From the NCBI RefSeq assembly GCF_006874475.1, contig NZ_VIRM01000055.1, positions 1-62,750 on the forward strand: a stretch of DNA of 62,750 nt. The letters are read 5' to 3'. The notes beneath the pieces were generated by a model. It searched no databases. It worked only from the letters and a program-made list of their open reading frames with translations, and was not told the origin of the DNA. Source of the stretch: Microbispora hainanensis (GTDB lineage Bacteria; Actinomycetota; Actinomycetes; Streptosporangiales; Streptosporangiaceae). The position numbers were made by a program, and so were the translations under genes. Of this stretch, positions 43,417 through 51,663 are shown piece after piece. The stretch's first letter is position 1. Every line of letters begins with the position of its first letter.

Positions 43417-44556
43417 TCAGCCGCGGAGCTTGGCGATGTTGTTGTAGCTCAGCTCGGCGTACTGCAGCGACTGCGCCGGGTTGGCCGCGCCGCCGGGGGC
43501 GTTGTCCTGCTCGTACATCGGGTTGTGGTAGCCCTTGGCGCCCATCTCCGAGAAGAAGCTCTTGTAGTCGATGTCGCCGGTGCCGAACGGAACCATGTCG
43601 TAGCCGTTGGAGGTACCGGTGTTGATCTTGCCGTCCTTGGCGTGGAACAGCGGGAACCGCTTCGTCTGGGCCTGCACGACGCCGAGCGGGTTGAAGACCT
43701 GCGTCTGGGTGGAGCCGTCGGGCGCGGTGTAGGTCTTGTACTTGTACTGGGCCACGTGCGCCCAGAAGATGTCCATCTCCAGCCAGACGTTGCCGGGGTC
43801 GGTCTGCGTGAGGAAGTACTCCAGGCGGCGGATGCCGGAAGAGCGGGTGGGCCTGCCCTGGGCGTCGAGCGGGCCGCTGTCGAGCAGGAAGCTGTAGGCC
43901 ACGTCGTGGTTGTGGGTGTACAGCTTGAGCCCGGCCGCGGTGGCCATCGCGCCCAGCGTGTTCCACTTCTCGGCGGCCACGTCCCAGTCGGCCTTGTAGG
44001 CGCTGCCGGTCGGGTCGCTGCCGGTGCCCACGTGGCTCATGCCGAGGATGTTGGCGATCTCGAGGTGGAGCTTGAAGCGGTCGAGGTCGGCCTGGCTCAG
44101 CGGCCACGAGCCGGGGATGAAGCCGTGGTTGCCCTCGGCCTCCAGGCCGTTGTCGTCCAGCCAGGTGCGCAGCAGGCGGGCGCCCTCGACGGTCTCCAGG
44201 TTGGCGCCGCCCTCGGCGTTGGCGTGCTGGCTGTAGCCGGCGAACTCCACCTGCTTGTAGCCGATCCGGCTGAGCTCCTCGAACACGGCGCGGAAGCCGG
44301 ACGGAAGGGTGGTCGACCGCGGGTCCCGTGAGGTGGCGTCCCGGACGGTGTACAGGATGATGCCCCGCTTGCCGGGCGGCACGAGCACGCCGTTGCCCGC
44401 GGTCGCCGCCTGCGCGGCCGACTTCATCGGGCCCGCCGCGGCCACGGCGGCGGCCGCCGCCATGCCGGTCGTGGCCGCGAGGAACTGGCGGCGGTTGAGC
44501 CCCAGCCTGCGTCCGAGGGTGCCGGCGGTCTCGATCTCTTCTTCGTACGCGCTCAT
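43417..44556 (-). CDS. Tat-exported sugar phosphate isomerase/epimerase-like TIM barrel
   Basis: This 379-residue protein has a twin-arginine signal (NRRQFLAATTGMAAAAAVAA near residue 21), so it is exported folded. The mature part is an AP-endonuclease-2/xylose-isomerase-like TIM barrel with metal ligands suggested by EFAGYSQH, GNHGF, THNHD and EMDIFW. Such proteins often isomerise or epimerise sugars or inositols. It heads the operon with the sugar dehydrogenase and is divergent from the ebo-type operon. A GAAGAA-GT-TTCTTC palindrome lies 150 bp upstream. Confidence 0.85.
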   Translation of the reverse strand: MSAYEEEIETAGTLGRRLGLNRRQFLAATTGMAAAAAVAAAGPMKSAAQAATAGNGVLVPPGKRGIILYTVRDATSRDPRSTTLPSGFRAVFEELSRIGYKQVEFAGYSQHANAEGGANLETVEGARLLRTWLDDNGLEAEGNHGFIPGSWPLSQADLDRFKLHLEIANILGMSHVGTGSDPTGSAYKADWDVAAEKWNTLGAMATAAGLKLYTHNHDVAYSFLLDSGPLDAQGRPTRSSGIRRLEYFLTQTDPGNVWLEMDIFWAHVAQYKYKTYTAPDGSTQTQVFNPLGVVQAQTKRFPLFHAKDGKINTGTSNGYDMVPFGTGDIDYKSFFSEMGAKGYHNPMYEQDNAPGGAANPAQSLQYAELSYNNIAKLRG

Positions 44557-44706
44557 CGTCTTGCCAACTCCATCTGCGTGAAGAACCTTGGTCCCCCCGA
44601 TGACGCGGCCCGTGCCGCGGGTGCCTCCGCTCCTTCGTCTCACTGCGGCCCCTTGCGACTGTGCGGAGCACTTGGCGAGCAAGTTACGCGACTTTTACTC
44701 ATCGGG

Positions 44707-44720
44707 GAAGAAGTTTCTTC
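44707..44720. promoter_or_regulatory. GAAGAA-GT-TTCTTC palindrome
   Basis: This perfect 6-bp inverted repeat with a GT centre lies in the divergent region. It fits the GAAnAGTTTC pattern seen at other sites in this window. Confidence 0.5.
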
Positions 44721-44892
44721 ATGATCGTTTCGACTTTCGTCACGGAGAGGACAAAGTCAGAGGTCGAGCAAGGAATACGTCAACAGAGGGGTCGTCGTGT
44801 CCAGGTCATCGCGCGGTCGTGAGGGGACGGCAGCCCGGGATCCTGTCGCGCCTGTCGTACGCGGGTGATGTGAACTTTCCGTCCTCGGTCCG

Positions 44893-44902
44893 GAAACTTT
44901 TG
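44893..44902. promoter_or_regulatory. AAAAGTTTC-type site before the ebo-type operon
   Basis: GAAACTTTTG on the plus strand is the complement of CAAAAGTTTC and lies about 80 bp before the MIPS-like start. Confidence 0.45.
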
Positions 44903-44983
44903 CTTGTCAGTGCCGAAAGATCCCTCTTAGTATCCGAATGTTCCGGGGTGATCCTTCATACCCGAGTTGACGGGAGAGTTACA

Positions 44984-46126
44984 GTGCCCATCGGTGTCTG
45001 GCTGGTCGGCGCCCGGGGGTCCGTCGCGACCACTGCGGTGGTCGGGGCGGCCGCGGTTCGGGCGGGAGCGGCTCCGCCCACCGGATGCGTCATCGAGGCC
45101 GCGAACTTCCCCGGGGACTTCACCCCCCTGGGGGACCTGGTGTTCGGCGGTCACGACGTGGTCGCCGTCCCGCTGCGCAAGAGGGCCGAGCTGCTCGCCC
45201 AGGCGGGCGTGCTCCCTCCCGCCCTGACGAGCCTGCTCGCCGCGGACCTCGACGCCGCCGAGGCCGAGATCAGGCACGGCTACGTCCCCGGCGAGGAGAG
45301 CCAGGCGCAGGCCGCGCGGCGGCTGGTCGGTGACATCGCGGACTTCCGGGAGCGGCACGGCCTGTCCCGCGTCGTCGTGGTGGACGTGTCGTCGACCGAG
45401 CCTCCCGCCGAGGCGCCGTACGCCACGCTCGCCGACCTGGAGGAGGCGCTCGCGTCCGGCCGGGACGCGCTCCCCGCCAGCTCCCTGTACGCCTACGCGG
45501 CCTTCACGGCCGGATGCGGCTACGTCGCGTTCACCCCCTCCGCCGGTCCGACGCCGCCCGCGCTGGACGAGCTGGCCCGGCGGCGCGGCCTGCCGTACGC
45601 GGGACGTGACGGCAAGACGGGGGAGACGCTGGTCAAGAGCGCGCTCGCGCCGATGTTCGCCGGCCGCGCGCTGCGGGTCCGCTCGTGGTCGGGGCTCAAC
45701 CTCCTCGGCGGCGGCGACGGCGCCACGCTGGCCGACCCGGCGGCCCGGGAGAGCAAGTCGGCGAGCAAGGCGCGGGCCGTCCCCGCGATCGTGGGCGACG
45801 ACGTCGAGGGCCTGACGCACATCGACTACGTGGCCGACCTCGGCGAGTGGAAGACCGCCTGGGACCACATCACGTTCGAGGGGTTCCTCGGCGTCCGGAT
45901 GACCATGCAGTTCACCTGGCAGGGATGCGACTCGACGCTGGCCGCCCCGCTCGTCCTCGACCTTGTGCGGCTCGTCGCGCGGGCCCACGAGGCCGGGCAC
46001 AGCGGCGTGCTCCCCGAGCTCGGCTACTTCTTCAAGGACCCGCTGGGCGGCGGCGGGCACGACCTGCCCGGCCAGTACGCCCGGCTGGTGGCGTTCGCGC
46101 ACGCACTGTCGGAGGGGCGGTCGTGA
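44984..46126 (+). CDS. inositol-3-phosphate synthase-like protein, first gene of the ebo-type operon
   Basis: This 380-residue member of the myo-inositol-1-phosphate synthase family has the N-terminal NAD motif VWLVGARGSVATT near residue 5. The core NLLGGGDGATL near 244 and the ESKSASKA lysine motif near 260 follow, with GCDSTLAAPLVLDLVRL near 310. The family cyclises glucose-6-phosphate to inositol phosphate. The GTG has a GGGAGAG site. Its stop overlaps the UbiA gene as GTGA. In cyanobacterial ebo clusters a dehydroquinate-synthase-like cyclase (EboD) is present; no such gene is seen here, and this enzyme may take its place. Confidence 0.85.
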   Translation: MPIGVWLVGARGSVATTAVVGAAAVRAGAAPPTGCVIEAANFPGDFTPLGDLVFGGHDVVAVPLRKRAELLAQAGVLPPALTSLLAADLDAAEAEIRHGYVPGEESQAQAARRLVGDIADFRERHGLSRVVVVDVSSTEPPAEAPYATLADLEEALASGRDALPASSLYAYAAFTAGCGYVAFTPSAGPTPPALDELARRRGLPYAGRDGKTGETLVKSALAPMFAGRALRVRSWSGLNLLGGGDGATLADPAARESKSASKARAVPAIVGDDVEGLTHIDYVADLGEWKTAWDHITFEGFLGVRMTMQFTWQGCDSTLAAPLVLDLVRLVARAHEAGHSGVLPELGYFFKDPLGGGGHDLPGQYARLVAFAHALSEGRS

Positions 46127-46968
46127 GGGCCTGGCTGGAGCTCGTCCGCGCGCCCGCCGCGCTGTCGGTTCCCGGGGACACGCTCGCGGGCGCGGCGGCG
46201 GCCGGACGTTCGGCCCGGCCGGGTGTCGCCGCCGCGTCGGTGCTGCTCTACTGGGCCGGAATGGCGCTCAACGACTGGTCCGACCGGAAGCTCGACGCGA
46301 AGGAGCGGCCGGAGCGGCCGATTCCCTCCGGCCGGATCAGCCCGGCGGGCGCCCTCGGCCTCGCCGCCGCGCTGACCGGCGCCGGGGTGGCCACCGCCGC
46401 GGTCGCCGGCGGCCGCCGCGGGCTCGCGCTCGCCGGCCTGCTCGCCGGCGCCGCCTGGGCCTACGACCTGCGCCTCAAGCACACGGCGGCGGGCCCGGCC
46501 GCGATGGCGGCCTGCCGCGTGCTCGACGTCCTGCTCGGGGCGGGCCCGCGCACGCGGGCGGCCGTCCCCATGGCGCTGGCCGTCGGCGCCCACACCTACG
46601 GGATCACCGTGCTCGGCCGCGCCGAGGTGGACGGCGCCACCCCCGCGACCATCGCCCAGGCGCTCGCCGCGACCGGCGCGTCCGCGGCGCTGGCCGCCGT
46701 CGCCTGCCGCGGCGGCGACACCACCGGACGGCTGGGCGCCGCCGCGATGATCGCCGGCTACCTCGCCACCGCCGGAAGGGCCCAGGCGGCGCTGCGCGCC
46801 GACCCCGACCCCGAGCAGGTGCGGCAGGCGGTGCGGATGAGCATCCTCGGCCTGATCCCGCTGCAGGCGGCCGCGGTGGCCGGGCGGGGCAGGTTCGCCC
46901 AGGCGGCGGCGCTGCTGGCCGCGTTGCCGGCCGGCCGGTGGCTGTCGGCGAAGGTGTCCACGTCGTGA
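46123..46968 (+). CDS. eboC: UbiA-family prenyltransferase (SCO3242/EboC type)
   Basis: This 281-residue membrane protein has about seven to nine hydrophobic segments and the prenyl-diphosphate motifs MALNDWSDRKLDAKERPERP near residue 47 (N-D-x-x-D) and YDLRLKHTAAGP near 111. UbiA enzymes join a prenyl chain to an acceptor ring. The gene overlaps its neighbours on both sides by GTGA. In ebo clusters the UbiA member is thought to help move a metabolite precursor across the membrane. Confidence 0.88.
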   Translation: MRAWLELVRAPAALSVPGDTLAGAAAAGRSARPGVAAASVLLYWAGMALNDWSDRKLDAKERPERPIPSGRISPAGALGLAAALTGAGVATAAVAGGRRGLALAGLLAGAAWAYDLRLKHTAAGPAAMAACRVLDVLLGAGPRTRAAVPMALAVGAHTYGITVLGRAEVDGATPATIAQALAATGASAALAAVACRGGDTTGRLGAAAMIAGYLATAGRAQAALRADPDPEQVRQAVRMSILGLIPLQAAAVAGRGRFAQAAALLAALPAGRWLSAKVSTS

Positions 46969-47813
46969 CCACGCTCACCTGGGCCTACTGCACCAACGGC
47001 TTCCGCGACCATCCGCTGGACGAGACGCTGGAGGTGCTCGCCGACCTCGGCTACACCGGCGCGGCGGTCTCACTCGACCACGGGCACCTCATGCCCGGCG
47101 CCTCCCCGGCGGAGGTCGGGCGGATCGCGGCGCTGGCGGGGCGGCTCGGCCTCGCCCTCGCCGTCGAGACGGGCGGCCGTTTCACGCTCGACCCCCGGCG
47201 CAAGCACTTCCCGACCCTGCTGCATGACGACGCCGAACCGCGCGTCCGCTTCCTGTGCGAGGCGATGCGCATCGCGGCCGACCTCGGCGCCCCCGTGGTG
47301 CACCTCTGGAGCGGCATCCGGCCGCCCGAGGTGCCCGAGCACGAGGCCTGGGACCGGCTCGTACGGCACTGCGAGCGCCTGCTCGCCGAGGCCGGGACGG
47401 CGGGCGTCACGCTCGGATTCGAGCCCGAGCCCGGCATGCTCGTGGCAGACCTCGCCGGATATGAACGGCTGCGCGGCCTGCTCGGCGGGCACCCGAGGTT
47501 CGGCCTCACCCTCGACATTGGGCACTGCCGCTGCCTTGAGCCGTACGACGTGCCCGAGTGCGTCGAGCGGGCGCTGCCGCACCTGGTGCACGTGCAGATC
47601 GAGGACATGCGGCGGGGCGTCCACGAGCATCTCGAGTTCGGCGAGGGCGAGATCGACTTCCCGCCCGTGCTCGCCGCACTGGACGGCTTCGGCGGGCTGG
47701 TCGCCGTCGAGCTGGCCAGGCACAGCCACGCGGCGCCCGAGGTGGCGAGAAGGTCGATCGAATTCCTGAGGAGGGCACATGACCTGGCTTGCGCGGGCCG
47801 TAGCCGACGTTGA
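46965..47813 (+). CDS. short sugar phosphate isomerase/epimerase TIM barrel
   Basis: This 282-residue AP-endonuclease-2-like TIM barrel starts TTLTWAYCTNGFRDHPLDET. Metal-binding positions fall in VHLWSGIRPPE, GFEPEPGMLV near 148, TLDIGHC near 184 and HVQIEDM near 205. Its opening WAYCTN and the EPEPG motif resemble EboE, so it may be a divergent duplicate of that protein. The GTG overlaps the UbiA stop, and its end overlaps the EboA gene by 35 bp. Confidence 0.82.
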   Translation: MTTLTWAYCTNGFRDHPLDETLEVLADLGYTGAAVSLDHGHLMPGASPAEVGRIAALAGRLGLALAVETGGRFTLDPRRKHFPTLLHDDAEPRVRFLCEAMRIAADLGAPVVHLWSGIRPPEVPEHEAWDRLVRHCERLLAEAGTAGVTLGFEPEPGMLVADLAGYERLRGLLGGHPRFGLTLDIGHCRCLEPYDVPECVERALPHLVHVQIEDMRRGVHEHLEFGEGEIDFPPVLAALDGFGGLVAVELARHSHAAPEVARRSIEFLRRAHDLACAGRSRR

Positions 47814-48282
47814 GCGTGATCCGGAGACCGTCTACGCGCTGTTCCCGCGGGCCGCGCGGGAGGGCGGCCCCGGCGCCCGCACCGAGCTGCTGACGGCGCT
47901 GGGGAAGGCCCTGCCCGACCCGGTGGCGGCCGTCATGAAGCTCTACTGGCAGGGCGACGCGGGGGAGCGGCTGGAGATCCTGGAGTCGCTTCCGCAGCTC
48001 GACCTCGGTCCGGCCGCTCTCCCGCTCGTCCACGACGCCCTGCGGACCAACGACACCCGGCTGGTCGCCGCCGCGCTCGGTCCGTACGGCTCGGCCTGGC
48101 TGGACGACCACGCCTTCCGGCAGGGCGTGCTCAAGTGCGTCTTCATGTCCGTCCCGCTCACGTCGGTCGAGGGCCTCGACCGGCGGTTCGACGAGGAGCT
48201 GCGGCGCATGCTCGCGGACTTCGCCGCCGAGCGCCGCGCGGCCGGGCGTCCCGTTCCCCCCGACGTTCTCGAGAGGCTCTGA
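47779..48282 (+). CDS. eboA: EboA-domain protein
   Basis: This 167-residue soluble protein has helical HEAT-like spacing and no catalytic motif. Segments such as LPDPVAAVMKLYWQGDAGER and DDHAFRQGVLKCVFMSVPL fit EboA proteins, whose role in metabolite traffic is unproven. The ATG has a GAGGAGGG site, unusually strong for this operon, and starts inside the preceding gene. Confidence 0.82.
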   Translation: MTWLARAVADVERDPETVYALFPRAAREGGPGARTELLTALGKALPDPVAAVMKLYWQGDAGERLEILESLPQLDLGPAALPLVHDALRTNDTRLVAAALGPYGSAWLDDHAFRQGVLKCVFMSVPLTSVEGLDRRFDEELRRMLADFAAERRAAGRPVPPDVLERL

Positions 48283-48287
48283 CTCCG

Positions 48288-49130
48288 ATGAGGATCTTCG
48301 ACCCCCACGTCCACATGACGTCCCGCACGACCGACGACTACGAGCGCATGTACGCCGCCGGGGTGAGGGCGATCGTCGAGCCCGCCTTCTGGCTCGGCCA
48401 GCCGCGCACGAACGTCGGCAGCTTCATCGACTACTTCGACGCCCTGCTCGGCTGGGAGCCCTACCGCGCCGCGCAGTACGGCATCCGCCACCACTGCACG
48501 CTCGCGCTCAACCCCAAGGAGGCCAACGACCCGCGCTGCGCGGGCGTGCTCGACGAGCTGCCCCGCTATCTGCTGAAGGACTCGGTGGTCGCGGTCGGCG
48601 AGGTGGGCTACGACTCGATGACGCCGGAGGAGGACCGCGTCTTCGAGGCCCAGCTCGCGCTCGCCGAGGAGCACGGCCTGCCGGTGCTCGTGCACACCCC
48701 GCACCGCGACAAGGCGGCGGGCACCCGGCGCACGCTCGACGTGGTCAAGGGCATGGACCCCGGCACGGTGCTGGTCGACCACCTCAACGAGCTGACCGTC
48801 GGCATGGTCCACGAGGCCGGCTGCTGGATGGGCTTCTCGATCTACCCCGACACGAAAATGGACCCCGAGCGGATGGTGGCGATCCTCAAGGAGTACGGCA
48901 CCGAGCGGATGATCGTGAACTCCGCCGCCGACTGGGGGCGCAGCGACGTGCTGAAGACCCGCGAGGTCGGCGAGGCCATGCTGGCCGCCGGGTTCACCGA
49001 CGACGACGTCGACCAGGTGCTGTGGCGCAACCCCGTGGCCTTCTACGGCCAGAGCGGGCGCCTGTCGCTGGACGACGTCGAGTCGGGCGGCGACTACGAG
49101 GGCAACACGATCCTGCGTGGGACACGCTGA
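48288..49130 (+). CDS. eboB: TatD-family metal-dependent hydrolase (EboB type)
   Basis: This 280-residue amidohydrolase-fold protein has the metal motif FDPHVHM at residue 4, GEVGYDSM near 104, HTPHRDKAAG near 141 and a late NSAADWGRSD near 209 with the last Asp ligand. It is the EboB position of the ebo operon. The reaction is unknown; TatD nucleases and small-molecule hydrolases share the fold. Confidence 0.88.
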   Translation: MRIFDPHVHMTSRTTDDYERMYAAGVRAIVEPAFWLGQPRTNVGSFIDYFDALLGWEPYRAAQYGIRHHCTLALNPKEANDPRCAGVLDELPRYLLKDSVVAVGEVGYDSMTPEEDRVFEAQLALAEEHGLPVLVHTPHRDKAAGTRRTLDVVKGMDPGTVLVDHLNELTVGMVHEAGCWMGFSIYPDTKMDPERMVAILKEYGTERMIVNSAADWGRSDVLKTREVGEAMLAAGFTDDDVDQVLWRNPVAFYGQSGRLSLDDVESGGDYEGNTILRGTR

Positions 49131-49132
49131 CC

Positions 49133-50245
49133 ATGCGCCTGCTCCATCCCTCGGGATCCGTCGTCCACCTGGCCTACTGCACCAACGTCCACCCCGCCGA
49201 GGACCTCGCCGGGATCCACGACCAGCTCTCCGGCGTCGCCGCCCGGGTGCGGGCGCTGACCGGCGCGCCCGTGCTCGGCCTTGGGCTGTGGCTGTCGTCC
49301 GGCGCGGCGCGGGCGCTGCGCGCCGATCCCGGCGAGCTCGCGCGGCTGCGCGCCCGGCTGGACGAGCTGGGCCTGGAGGTCGTCACCCTCAACGGCTTCC
49401 CCTACCAGGGCTTCCACGACCAGGTCGTGAAACTCCGGGTGTATCGGCCCGACTGGGCGGAGCCGGAGCGGCTCGCCTACACCCTCGACCTGGCCGAGAT
49501 CCTCACCGCGCTGCTGCCGGACGACGTGACCGAGGGCTCGATCTCGACGCTGCCCCTCGCCTGGCGCACCGGCTGGACGCCGGACAAGGCCCAGGCCGTC
49601 GCCGCGAACCTCGACGCGCTCACCAGCGGCCTGCGGGCGCTGGCGGAGCGCACCGGCAAGACGATCCGCGTCGGGTTCGAGCCCGAGCCGGGCTGCATCG
49701 TGGAGACCACCCCGCAGGCGGTCGAGCTGCTGGCCGGCACCGACCCCGCGCACCTCGGCGTCTGCCTCGACGCCTGCCATCTCGCCGTCGGCTTCGAGGA
49801 CGCCGCCGACTCGGCCGGCCTGAGGCTGCCGATCGTGAAGCTCCAGGTCTCGTCCGCCGTCGAGGCGCCGCCGGGCGGCCAGCCGGCGCTGGCGGCGTAC
49901 GAGGAGGAGCGGTATCTCCACCAGACGCGCTGCGCGGCCGGATACACCGACGACCTGCCGGAGGCGCTGGCCGGCGGGCTCCCGGCGGACCTGCCGTGGC
50001 GCACGCACTTCCACATGCCGCTGCACGCCGCGCCGCCGCCCCCGCTCACCACGACCACCCCCTATCTGGAGGACCTGCTGAAGCGCCTCATGGCCTCCCC
50101 CGACGCGCCCCTCACCCGGCACCTCGAGGTCGAGACCTACACCTGGAGCGTGCTGCCCGGCCCGGTGGACGTCGCCGAGGGCATCGCGGCCGAGCTGGAC
50201 TGGACCCGGCGGCGGCTCGCCGCACTCGGACTCAAGGAGATCTGA
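49133..50245 (+). CDS. eboE: EboE-type TIM-barrel protein
   Basis: This 370-residue xylose-isomerase-like TIM barrel begins with VHLAYCTNVHPAED near residue 11, characteristic of EboE. LNGFPYQGFHD near 84, FEPEPGCIVETT near 180, CLDACHLAVGFED near 209 and HFHMPLHAA near 292 supply probable metal ligands. Known for the ebo cluster is a role in scytonemin precursor handling in cyanobacteria. It follows the TatD gene after two bases. Confidence 0.88.
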   Translation: MRLLHPSGSVVHLAYCTNVHPAEDLAGIHDQLSGVAARVRALTGAPVLGLGLWLSSGAARALRADPGELARLRARLDELGLEVVTLNGFPYQGFHDQVVKLRVYRPDWAEPERLAYTLDLAEILTALLPDDVTEGSISTLPLAWRTGWTPDKAQAVAANLDALTSGLRALAERTGKTIRVGFEPEPGCIVETTPQAVELLAGTDPAHLGVCLDACHLAVGFEDAADSAGLRLPIVKLQVSSAVEAPPGGQPALAAYEEERYLHQTRCAAGYTDDLPEALAGGLPADLPWRTHFHMPLHAAPPPPLTTTTPYLEDLLKRLMASPDAPLTRHLEVETYTWSVLPGPVDVAEGIAAELDWTRRRLAALGLKEI

Positions 50246-51570
50246 TGGCACCCGTCGTCGTCGTGAACGTCGTCGGCCTGACCCCGCGCCTGCTGGCGCA
50301 CATGCCGAACGTGGCCAAGATCGGCGCCGCCGCGTCCCTGCGGCCCGTGCTGCCCGCCGTGACCTGCTCGGTGCAGGCGACCCTGCTGACCGGATCGATG
50401 CCGCGCGACCACGGCATCGTCGGCAACGGCTGGTATTTCCGGGACCTCGGCGAGGTCTTCCTGTGGCGGCAGCACAACCGGCTGATCCAGGGCGAGCAGC
50501 TGTGGGACGCGGTGCCCGGGATCCGCACGGCCAACGTCTGCTGGTGGTACGCCATGGGCGGGTCCAGCGACTTCATCGTCACCCCGCGCCCGATCTACTA
50601 CGCCGACGGGCGCAAGGAGCCCGACTGCTACACCAGGCCGCCGTCGCTGCACGACGACCTGGTCGCCGAGCTGGGCGAGTTTCCGCTGTTCACCTACTGG
50701 GGTCCGACGGCGAGCATCACCTCGTCGAAGTGGATCATCGCGGCCGCCCGCCGGATCCTCGCGAAGGAACGGCCCGACCTGCTCATGGTCTACATCCCGC
50801 ACCTCGACTACGACCTGCAGCGCTTCGGGCCCGACGCGCCCCAGGCGGTCGCGGCGGCCCGGGAGGTGGACGCCGCGCTCGCGCCGCTGCTGCGGGAGGA
50901 CGCCACCGTGATCGTGTTGTCCGAGTACGGCATCACCAACGCGTCCCGCCCCGTCGACGTCAACCGGGCGCTGCGCCGGGCCGGGCTGCTGGAGGTCTAC
51001 ACCCAGGACGGCATGGAGTATCTCGACACCTGGGCCTCCCGGGCCTTCGCGGTCGCCGACCACCAGGTCGCCCACGTCTACGTGAACGACCCCGCCGACC
51101 TGCCCCGCGTACGGGACGTCGTGGCGGAGCTGCAGGGCGTGGACGAGGTGCTGGACCAGGAGGGCAAGGCGAGGTACGGCCTCGACCACGAGCGGGCGGG
51201 GGACCTGGTCGCCGTGGCGGAGCCGGACGCGTGGTTCACGTACTACTACTGGCTGTCCGACGACCGGGCGCCCGACTTCGCCAAGCTCGTGGAGATCCAC
51301 CGCAAGCCGGGATACGACCCGGCGGAGCTGTTCATGGACCCCGACGACCCGATCGTGAAGCTGCGCGCGGGCGCGGCGCTGGCCCGCAAGAAGATGGGCA
51401 TGCGCTACAAGATGTCGGTGGTGCCGCTCGACCCGGAGCCGGTGCGCGGCAGCCACGGCCGCCTGCCCGACGCGGCGGCGGACGGACCGGTGCTGCTCGG
51501 CCCCTTCGACCGGGACGCCTACGCCGCGACCGAGGTCAAGGGCCTGATCACGCAACTGCTGAAGGGCTGA
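50245..51570 (+). CDS. eboF: alkaline-phosphatase-superfamily phosphodiesterase/nucleotide pyrophosphatase (EboF type)
   Basis: This 441-residue protein of the AP/NPP superfamily has VNVVGLTPRLLAHMPNVAKI near residue 6. The nucleophile region VTCSVQATLLTGSMPRDHGI near 38 carries the Thr/Ser, YIPHLDYDLQRFGPD near 186 gives Asp and His ligands, and LSEYGITNASRPVD near 226 follows. It probably cleaves a phosphodiester or pyrophosphate in the ebo pathway product. It overlaps EboE by one base (TGATG) and ends the operon. Confidence 0.86.
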   Translation: MAPVVVVNVVGLTPRLLAHMPNVAKIGAAASLRPVLPAVTCSVQATLLTGSMPRDHGIVGNGWYFRDLGEVFLWRQHNRLIQGEQLWDAVPGIRTANVCWWYAMGGSSDFIVTPRPIYYADGRKEPDCYTRPPSLHDDLVAELGEFPLFTYWGPTASITSSKWIIAAARRILAKERPDLLMVYIPHLDYDLQRFGPDAPQAVAAAREVDAALAPLLREDATVIVLSEYGITNASRPVDVNRALRRAGLLEVYTQDGMEYLDTWASRAFAVADHQVAHVYVNDPADLPRVRDVVAELQGVDEVLDQEGKARYGLDHERAGDLVAVAEPDAWFTYYYWLSDDRAPDFAKLVEIHRKPGYDPAELFMDPDDPIVKLRAGAALARKKMGMRYKMSVVPLDPEPVRGSHGRLPDAAADGPVLLGPFDRDAYAATEVKGLITQLLKG

Positions 51571-51583
51571 ACCGCTGGAAGAC

Positions 51584-51612
51584 GGCCGCCGTTCCCTCCG
51601 GGGGCGGCGGCC
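51584..51612 (+). terminator. terminator of the ebo-type operon
   Basis: GGCCGCCG and CGGCGGCC are 8-bp arms around a 13-base loop, 13 bp after the stop. Confidence 0.65.
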
Positions 51613-51663
51613 GGCCGGCGTTCTGACCGGCTTACGCGGGGCGCGTGCTCGTTCGGCGCATGC

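Larger units (their letters stand above)
44557..44983. other. 427-bp divergent promoter region
   Basis: No gene is seen. It contains GAAGAA-GT-TTCTTC at 44707-44720 and, on the other strand, CAAAAGTTTC at 44893-44902, both related to sites before the ROK gene and the tandem esterase. It is markedly AT-richer than the genes. Confidence 0.55.

Noticed and set aside
39861..43625. Long plus-strand open frame opposite the sugar dehydrogenase
   Set aside because: Composition is Gly/Arg/Val/Asp shadow sequence without domains; the minus-strand frame has clear propeller and PKD motifs.
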